A stretch of 64,000 bases of DNA, taken from the NCBI GenBank assembly GCA_002633005.1, contig NMRA01000334.1, positions 124,001 through 188,000 on the forward strand. Direction: 5' to 3'. Below are positions 55,905-64,000 of the stretch, in pieces (positions within the stretch are counted from its first letter, which is position 1; the number at the start of each line of letters is the position of its first letter). The DNA is from Phoronis australis. Taxonomy: Eukaryota; Phoronida; Phoronidae. Both the position numbers and the translations under genes were made by a program. The notes under the pieces were generated by a model, which saw only the letters and a program-made list of their open reading frames with translations, was not told the origin of the DNA and made no database searches.

Positions 55905-58865
55905 TCATAACGTTGACTCTGTCTCTGTGGCTGTGTTGGTTTCCACAGACTTGAATGTTCCGTGTGCTTCTGTTAATCTGTGCTTGTCTGGTATAAATAC
56001 TGATAGGTGGCGCCAGCGCTTGGGTGGCCATACAATGTAAGATGCCTTGGCATTGATTAAGCCAAGTGACACCTGAAAAAAACAAAACAAGACATTTTTT
56101 CAATTGGAAAAATTGCCAAAATTTATTGCTAGTGCTGTTTACAAAACATAAAAGTAGTACAAATGAGAAAACAAATTTCAAAATTTAAAAAAAAATCTTG
56201 TAATCTAAAAACGAATCCTGAGCCCTATAAGTGTTTCTTCTTTCTTGCTCTCCATAAAAGTACACTTAACATTAATGCCAAGTAACGAACTTGATGAAAA
56301 ACAAAGCAGAGAACTGTCACCTCAAAATCTAGCATTCCAAGTGGACAAAACATCACTAAGGAAGTCGTTGCCATGGCAATGACTTACGGGTCCAAACATA
56401 TTGCTATCCATACTCTGTCCATGGTTGTCACCCTCAACCCAGCAGTGACCAACGGGGACTTTGACGAATCTTCTCTTGTAGCTCAACGTCCTACCAAAAA
56501 AGCAGTTTCAGCAAGGTTCACGGACTTGTGACCACAGTTCATGGACTTGTGAACACAATTCACGGACCTGTACTGAGATCGATGGTTCACAAAGTCATGC
56601 CCGCACTCATAAAACACCGCTGCACTTATGCACCCAAAAAGTACGACTCACAGACTTGCAGCCAGAAACAAACTCGTGGACGAGCAGCAAAGTGTCAGTG
56701 TTTCCATATGCCAGCGCCATGGTTTTGGTCTGCGACTTGTGTTGGTTGTTGAGCTGTAGCCTACTGTTTGGGTGCATAAGCCGTGTTTTTTTGGTGCGAG
56801 TACGAACGTGCCAGTCTTGCAGTGGACCAGGTTTGCGGGTCCATAAAATTGAGGTGAGAAGCTACATACATATAACTAGTGCATGAGCCGTGGCAAATTG
56901 TTAAGCAAAATATAAAATTATCACACATGAGTACTAATATGGTAACTCTTTACTTCTTTAGTACACAATATGGCCGACTTACCTAGTGAAATCATATTTC
57001 GTTAAATATTAAGAACATCCTCTTAAGTCTATAACAAGCGTGGTTTGCAATGTGTAAAGGTGATAAAACAACATTTGCTGAAGTTTACATTACTTGCAAA
57101 AAAGTGATCAGCCATTGAAAAATGAAAAAAATGCCATTTTGTCAAATTCCTTGTGTGAAATAAGTGGAGGCCGTTAGGTCACCCAAACTTGAAACCCTCA
57201 AAGTCACGTAAATCCAATAAATGCCAGTGTACTTTTCCGTTAAACAAATCAATCAACTCCATTCCATCCAATATTATCATGCACGATTTGGAGCACTAAC
57301 TTACTGCATTAAAAATCAAATCAAAAGGTTCTACCCAAAATCTCAAACCAAATGGCGTGAATCTTTGCACTGGAGAATCAGTCATGTGTGTGCAAACTAA
57401 TTAAACCAAAAATAAGACTATGTAGTGTGATTTTGGGGAATATCTAGGTAGCAATCGCCAACTAAGGCAACCGAATTCCATTTAGCCCTTTTCTGGTCTG
57501 GAAATATTCGCAGACACCCAGAGCCAGCAAAGTTTATAAACAGTGGATGTTACACATACCTGTGTGAGTTTACAAAGTCTTTGTGAGGCCAACAATCATA
57601 AGACCCCTATCCTGCCCATCTATTGCATAACAGGCAGTGTAAACACCTAGTGGCTTTGGACTATTCAACTACCTGCATATTTACAACAGGTGGGTTTATT
57701 AGATTTATATATATATACATGACAGCCTATTAACGATTAATGGTTTACCATATACATTTTGCTTGGCATCAATTCTAATAACGTCATTACCAAGAATTAT
57801 TTAACAGCCTTGAAAAATTTAATGTGAGTTGGTTGTGTTTTTCTGTGCTGTACAAGAAGCGAGAACTCCAGTAAAATCTCACCAATTTCAGAAAAATAAA
57901 TGTCAAAATTGCTCCTTTATCACACTTCAGGGTTTTGTTTGTTTGCAAGAGTCCAGAAGTTTTCAAAATTTTGTATGATAGGGGGTATGATATGAAACTT
58001 GGACGTTATAAAGTGTCAATTTTGTGCTGTATATTGTATACGAAAAAATGAACAATTAAAACTTAGCTGTTGGCCATACTATGTAGTAAATTGGTAAGAT
58101 ATTATAGTAATTCAAATCAAATCACCAACTCCAAACTAAAATAAAATATTAAATTAATGACAATGAATCTTTTTTCAAGTTCAAGGGGTTTGATAAGATA
58201 TTCTACAGTTTCATGCAAATTGACGAGCCCACTGAAGACAAATCAATGTTAAGAGCTATTAAAAGCATCCTAAGTCAAAAAAGATGTGAAAATGGTCTAT
58301 AAAGATAGTCACGTAATTGAAATCAACTGAAGTCCTCCCAGACAACTGGTGTATTTGACGAAATTCTGTGAGAAAACAAAATTTGCAGAAATTAGAAGTA
58401 GCGCTGAAACAAAGCCACTAACTCTGCAATAGCAGTAAAATGCTCTGCCACTTATCCAAATCTCACACATTAAAATAGCATCGGATTTTAAGCGGATTGA
58501 ACTGGTTAAGACATCGGCCTTGATTTCATGCAATGTATGGCAGACAACGGTGAGAATTGGCCATTTGTAACAAAATCACAAGAACACAACAAATTCTCTA
58601 TCAATGGTCAAAGCTAATAACTTCAAGTCTATACTCCCATCCAACGATAATTTTCAATATGCGTCTTTTTGGCCATAAAAACAATAATATCCTTTTAAAG
58701 AAGTGATATGAGTAGCAGTTATATAAGTTTACAAATCTATGCGAATATTGTGTTTTTAAAAAAATTAATGAAAGTCGACAATGACGTTGACTAATTTACC
58801 TAATTATATCGCCTTCCAAACCAATGATTCTTTTGATGATTTTCTGATCGGCTTTGAATGGTGAC
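55905..58865 (-). CDS. IMMP2L: Mitochondrial inner membrane protease subunit 2, C-terminal part
   Basis: IMMP2L is a signal-peptidase-type Ser/Lys protease of the inner mitochondrial membrane that trims sorting signals of intermembrane-space proteins such as cytochrome c1. Three minus-strand exons join in frame: 58865-58800, 56490-56388 and 56072-55905, giving about 111 residues with stop TGA at 55905-55907. The first has [19 protein letters not shown], containing the catalytic Lys region (family KRVIALEGD). The second has [20 protein letters not shown]. The third starts [20 protein letters not shown] and ends in a Thr-rich tail. The N-terminal part with the catalytic Ser is not in the window; I found no earlier exon up to 64000, implying an intron over 5 kb. 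An AATAAA on the minus strand at 55551-55556 may be the poly(A) signal. Confidence 0.94.
56073..58799 (-). other. IMMP2L introns within the window
   Basis: Introns 56073-56387 and 56491-58799. The second holds the 21-bp repeat and a TA microsatellite near 57708-57718. No other coding content. Confidence 0.6.
56517..56575. repeat. Short degenerate ~21-bp tandem repeat in IMMP2L intron
   Basis: ttcacggacttgtgaccaca, ttcatggacttgtgaacaca and ttcacggacctgtactgaga follow each other directly. Related phrases (cacagacttgc, gtgcataagccgtg) continue to about 56840. A stretch at 4080-4320 shares gtgcataagccgt, so an old dispersed repeat is possible. Confidence 0.5.
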
Positions 58866-61800
58866 CTGAAACAAGAAGGTAAAAATAAATAAACGAAACA
58901 CATTGAAGTCGCATTCAGTGCAAACATGCACTCATTGAAAAATCTTCAGTTTTGAAAACAACTGCGAATAAGTCATTCTTTCCTTCATCGTATTTCTCTA
59001 CAAAAATAACAATTACAAAAAAGTAGTATTTCCTGGTGCTGGTAGTAAGTTTTTGAAAATAAGGATTTTTACGCTTATTAAGAAAAACATAAATGTACAA
59101 TGATTGGAGAAAGCGCTAGAAAGAATTATGTTTGGGCGCAAATAAGAATTATACCAAGTTTAGCAACTCTTTGTTGTCACAAACTGAACAATTTGTTACT
59201 GGAATTTGTTGCTCTATGAAAAAACTTTTGACTCATGAAATCATATTTCGCCATCTCCCACTATCTAAGGCCTGACAGAGTACAATCGAACTAGTTTAGT
59301 ATACAATACATCGTACAAGTGAAATATCATCATTTATTTCACAAAAGATGTGTACCACCAAAAGAACATTTTTCCATGTTCAATGGCTACCACCACACAA
59401 TTCTTTGAAAACTTATCGGCATGAGGAACAATGTTTGAGGCCTTTGACAATGAAAAAAATCAATTTGTCCGAAATTGGCGAGGTTTTAGTGTTATGTTAA
59501 TTTTGTAATGGCTTTCCATCAATTGTGAATTAAAATGAATCAGCTGCAGAGTATTTCACTTTCTGTATTTTTATGGTAAAAATCAAGTGGACACAAAAGA
59601 ATTGCCGTGGCCAAATAATATTGACGATGCCCTGAGTCGTCGCAACACCATTCTTTAATTAGTCTCGCTCAATGCAACACATTTGAAATGAAATAGGTTA
59701 GCTTAAGGCATGCTTATACCTAATGCGAAACACTTAGCAGCGATTAGACCAGTAGGGAGTTATTAGACAACCATAATAAAGGATCAATTAACAAATTAAG
59801 CATCACACACTACTGGGAACCAAAGCTAATAGTTGCAAAAGATTAAAACTTGTTTTGTCATTACCATGGAAACCTTTCAATAAAGCGGAATAATGTGGTA
59901 AAAAATCTTCAACTCGGGACAAAAGTAATAGCCATAATTGCCCTATTTTTACTTTTCAGAGGCTTACGACATTGTTGCAAATGGTAAAAATTTTAACAAA
60001 ATGTTTTTTAGCAGCTTTGCCATACAAACCATGCTAAAAGCAAAAGGTAAACTTTTGTAAAAAGGATATTTCACTTACCCGCCATATTGTTACCTAATTT
60101 GAAGAAGTTTTCACATTATGGACGACAAGTGAAATTCTTTTTGTCAAATTTCTCCATAAAAGAAAAGACTTTAGTGTATTACAAGCATGTTTTGTAGAAT
60201 GCAGGTGTTTTGAAGTAACATTTGCTAAAATTTCCATAATTTGCAACTTTGGTAATGATTTTTGTGCAAAATAAGTGGAGAATGGCCATAATATACAAAG
60301 TTAAAAATAGATTGAATTAAACCCATAAATATTATCTAAAGAATGGAAGACATTTAAAAGCTCATTGGAATTAAAAAATGAAGGTCCCATATGTTTCAAA
60401 AATAGCACATCAGCTTGTCTGGTAATCAAAAACTAATCCAACCACCAAAACTAAAAAGACTTTAAAAGCTGGGTGATATTAAAATGGCAAAGTTTCCGTG
60501 GTTACATGCTACACTGCAAATAAAGCAATGAGACCTGAGTTTTAAAACACGATCCATCGATGACAAAATAATCATTATAAGATAGTGGAATCCAAGCGAT
60601 TGTAATTTGCCATAAAAATATCTGGCATCAGACAAAACGACAATATGCAAATTTACATAACCGTGCAAATTGAGCGGAAGGCCGTGTAAAAATCAATTCC
60701 AACAAAAAAGTGGCTAAATGCTATCACATGTTATGTACTTTACTATAGTGTCACAGCTATCAAGACACTCAGCTACACACAAGGCAGATAGCTAACTAGG
60801 CTTTACGGAGAATTGACGCGATAAGCCATGGAAATCATAATGCATCACGGTAAGCAGACTTGAGAGTTCAGCTGTAATCCAATTCTACCCTGAGATCAGA
60901 AACGACGTTGTGATTGGTGGGAGTGACTTGGCTATTACCAAGCGACTGAAACCACTTACGGAATTAAGACACAGTGTGCCATGAGACCAGGTAGGTGTGA
61001 TAGTGTTTTTCGAGTTGTAAGAAATTGTTTGATTTCATTTAAAGTTAGGCATTAGAACACCTCTTAACTTCGTGTTAGACAAATTAAGAAATAGCTTTAC
61101 TGACACATTACGTAAGAACAGCAATGATGGCAATCACGTTAACTTTTAACGAAAATTTTTAAATTTCAGACTCGTATAATTCATCGCATATCTTGAGACA
61201 TGATTTGAATTAAAGGTGAAGCCATAAAATATCTTTTAACATAAATTCGGAAAGCAGACGCAGAGCCACATTACATAAGAATCTGAATGGTGATGTCAAT
61301 GGTATTTTTACGTGAATTTTCAAACTAAAGGTTCATGTAATAATATCTTGAGACACAGCTCTCCAAGTTTGTACAAGCAGTTAATATGTTAATCTATTAT
61401 TTTTTCTTTAACGCAAGTAAGAATTCTCTACTTTATATTGGGCAAACTGCAATAAAAAGACTTAAAAAAAGAAAGTTATTAATTGCATGTAGAAACTGCA
61501 TTGTAATTCAGCGAATTACAACAAAGGCAGTTAGCCAGAAACCTTCTTTTCGTATGGCCACCAACTATGTAAGCAAGGGATTAACCACGAGGGTCACATG
61601 AAGGTCAATGCCACTAAGTTAAATACAGACTCTCAGAGAGTTAAAAACCATCGGGTTCCAGTGATACTTCTATCTCATTTATTCATTCACAATGAACAAC
61701 GTAAGAAAGACATAAATGTAAACAAATGAACTACCAATGCAATGTGCAAAAGACAATGTCAATATCCCTGCATGTGTAAGGGTACCAGGCAGCCGTAGAA

Positions 61801-64000
61801 TCAGCCACAGCCTCTGCAACAGACCTGGTCATCGAAAGGCACTGACGGCGGTAGAAAACAATGAAGCAGACAAGTTGCTAGGGAACCACGCAATTTTACT
61901 GAAAATTGTGTTAATATCTTCTTGGCAGTTTGATTAATTGCAACTTCCATTGATTTTAATTAGACGCGTTGTTTACTCAGAGCCAATTGATAACAAAGGT
62001 GATTGAGAGATGGCTGTAGCAGAGAGATGGTAGAGACAGACTGATAGAGAGAGACAAAATGGTTTTGTGTGTCATTAGCGTTTGCATTTACAAACACAAA
62101 AACAGGAGTAATGTCGGCAGCTGCCATTAATACCAAAGGAAATTGCGCATTACAAACTATAGTTGGCAATGGCCCAAAATTGCTCTGTTACAAAATTGCA
62201 TACGTTTCAATGTTTGTGTTTTTTATTTGATCAAAGTGGGCAATTTTGTCAAGAAATCTGTTAAGCTCCAATTCTAAAACCTACTGCTGAATACATTTAC
62301 ATATTCTGCTAACAACAACATATTTGTGGCTACTGCCAAAGTTTTCTGCCACAAACTTGGCACTCGAACATAAGCCCAGTCATAGTGACAATAGGAAAAC
62401 TTTCCTAAAATAAGCCCGCATGTATTATTGGGATTTGTATTTTGGTTCTGAAAAAGCCCTCTACTGAATGCATACAATACGTTAATGTTTGTGGAAAACT
62501 CAGTGATCTGTTTCATGATTGAAGCAATTTGGTCTTATGCTCCACACATCGATTTCTGAAAAAATATTAAATCTCTCTTGAGCCGAAGTGTAAAATGTCT
62601 GAGAATATACACATAACTGCAACTTGATCTGCTGAAAATAAATTGGTTTAAAAAATTTTGTTCATCAACTATGACCAACAGCGAGCTTGGACAGTAATAC
62701 CAATATTCTATCTTAAGTCTTATCACACACCCCCGTCCGTCCGGTAATACCCAGCATATTTACAACAGACTGAGAAAAATTTTCATTAAATGTAATTGAA
62801 TTTATATCATTAAACCACAGAACAAAGGACTACATCAATTATCAAACAGAATGAAAGATGGACTGTATCTGATGAAATTCAGTGGCAGATGCAGCCCCCC
62901 TCTTGAATCCTTTATGTTGCCATGGTAACAAATTGGATGTAAAATAGCCGAGAGTTAAGAGCTTGATGACAAAACCAGGGATTACTTTATTCTGTTGCTA
63001 TGAGTCTCAACATAGCATTTGTCATAACAATGTTAGATCTCTACCATAAATCAAGAGAATAAGTCGATTCATTTGTTGTTTTTCAAGTGTTCATAGGAAA
63101 AGTGAAGAGGAGCGATATGTGATTAAAAATTTGGGTTGCATTTTGATGACTAAGAATTTGACAGAATGCATTTAAAGCCTGGGGGTTCTCTCCCAGATAG
63201 GGGCATGTCCCTACGCATTCAGAAATGATGCAATACCTTAGTCACCAAGAAAATGGGTCTGGTAAGATGTTTCAGGATACAATATGGTGGACAAGTAGAA
63301 TTTAATATGATTCTCATTTTTTTATTTTTTTCCATAAAAGATATGCGAATTAATGCTTTAGCATGATAATGTCCTGTACCATAGCAACCATCAGAAAATA
63401 ATTTGACAATCAAAATAATGTTAGAAGACCGTGAAAAATGATTTTGAATGGAATTTCCATATTTCAGAAGCTTACATTCTATTTCTTAATATCTAACAAA
63501 GGTTTCACGGTCCTGGTTGAGAAGATGATTGTTTTAATACTACCCCGTGTGGAATCTGAATAACTTGAAGCTGGCGGACTGCTTCAATATACATGTATTT
63601 TTCTATTATGGTCGACTATGGTTTAACTACACATCGAGAACTGGCAGCAGCCAGAATTTTGATGGAATCTACCCTATTGTATCTTAAATTGACGAAATTT
63701 TGCCGATTCTTAAGTTATTTCATTACATTAACTCCACATTACAGACTAATATCTATATGCAACACAGCATTACTTTGGTTTCGCCAGAATTCCATTGGGG
63801 ATTAAATGGTTTCTTAATTTGCTTACCACTGATCAATATTTTGGTTTGCCTGCAATCAAGGGAACTCGAGTCCAACCGACATCAGTAGAAAACAGAAGCA
63901 CACATTGCTCAACTATTTCCACATTTTGCCAAATTACCCAATCATATCATTAGGTCCACATTTCTTAGCTTTAGTTTAATTNGAATTTGACAGAATGCAT
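58866..64000. other. No coding exon recognised (probable IMMP2L intron)
   Basis: AT-rich sequence with only short frames lacking family resemblance. A loosely recurring phrase (atggtgga/atggacga ... caagtgaaatt ... ccataaaaga) near 60110-60170 and 63273-63345, also near 32946, suggests an ancient dispersed repeat. There is an N at 63982. Confidence 0.5.

Noticed and set aside
55777-56181. 134-codon minus-strand frame overlapping the last IMMP2L exon
   Set aside because: It is out of frame with the IMMP2L reading, which joins correctly to two further exons. Its hydrophobic start is intron sequence.

Overview
This window is nuclear DNA from an animal. Genes are split by introns of 0.3 to over 8 kb with GT-AG borders, the sequence is AT-rich, and decayed mobile elements and tRNA-derived repeats are scattered through it. 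The proteins recognised are ordinary animal ones, and the gene structure and repeats suggest a marine invertebrate. I cannot name the phylum from the sequence; an invertebrate deuterostome is only a guess. There is one assembly gap (Ns at 24776-25273) and a few single Ns.

Layout: (1) 173-3061 (+): the last four coding exons of importin-9. (2) 3062-12754: about 9.7 kb without a supported gene. It holds a degenerate 24-bp satellite, a promoter-like patch, a TIR-bounded element and a broken Myb/SANT-like relic. (3) 12775-15639 (+): four exons that join in frame into a 275-residue nuclear-type protein I cannot assign to a named gene. It is followed at 15640-16590 by a C2H2 zinc-finger array destroyed by in-frame stops and frameshifts. 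(4) 17590-17913 (-): a GIY-YIG fragment resembling Penelope-like retroelements. (5) 19533-25605 (-): complete LSM3. (6) 25796-52377 (+): a sorting nexin of the SNX5/6 type, probably sharing a 190-bp divergent promoter with LSM3. (7) 44577-46325 (-): an intronless 582-residue single-pass membrane protein ORF inside a SNX intron. (8) 55905-58865 (-): the last three coding exons of the mitochondrial inner membrane peptidase subunit IMMP2L. (9) 58866-64000: no coding exon recognised.

The most notable structure is a tandem duplication of about 2.2 kb inside the SNX gene (35660-37867 and 38490-40660). It copies two consecutive exons, and a 622-bp interspersed repeat sits exactly at the junction. 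Exon phases allow only one copy of the first exon per in-frame mRNA, while the second can be used once or twice. A merged pair of alleles in the assembly is the main rival explanation.

The genes serve unrelated housekeeping roles: nuclear import, RNA decay and splicing, endosomal sorting, and mitochondrial protein processing. The only functional links suggested by layout are the divergent LSM3/SNX promoter and the nested gene. I found no prokaryote-style system, CRISPR array or operon.
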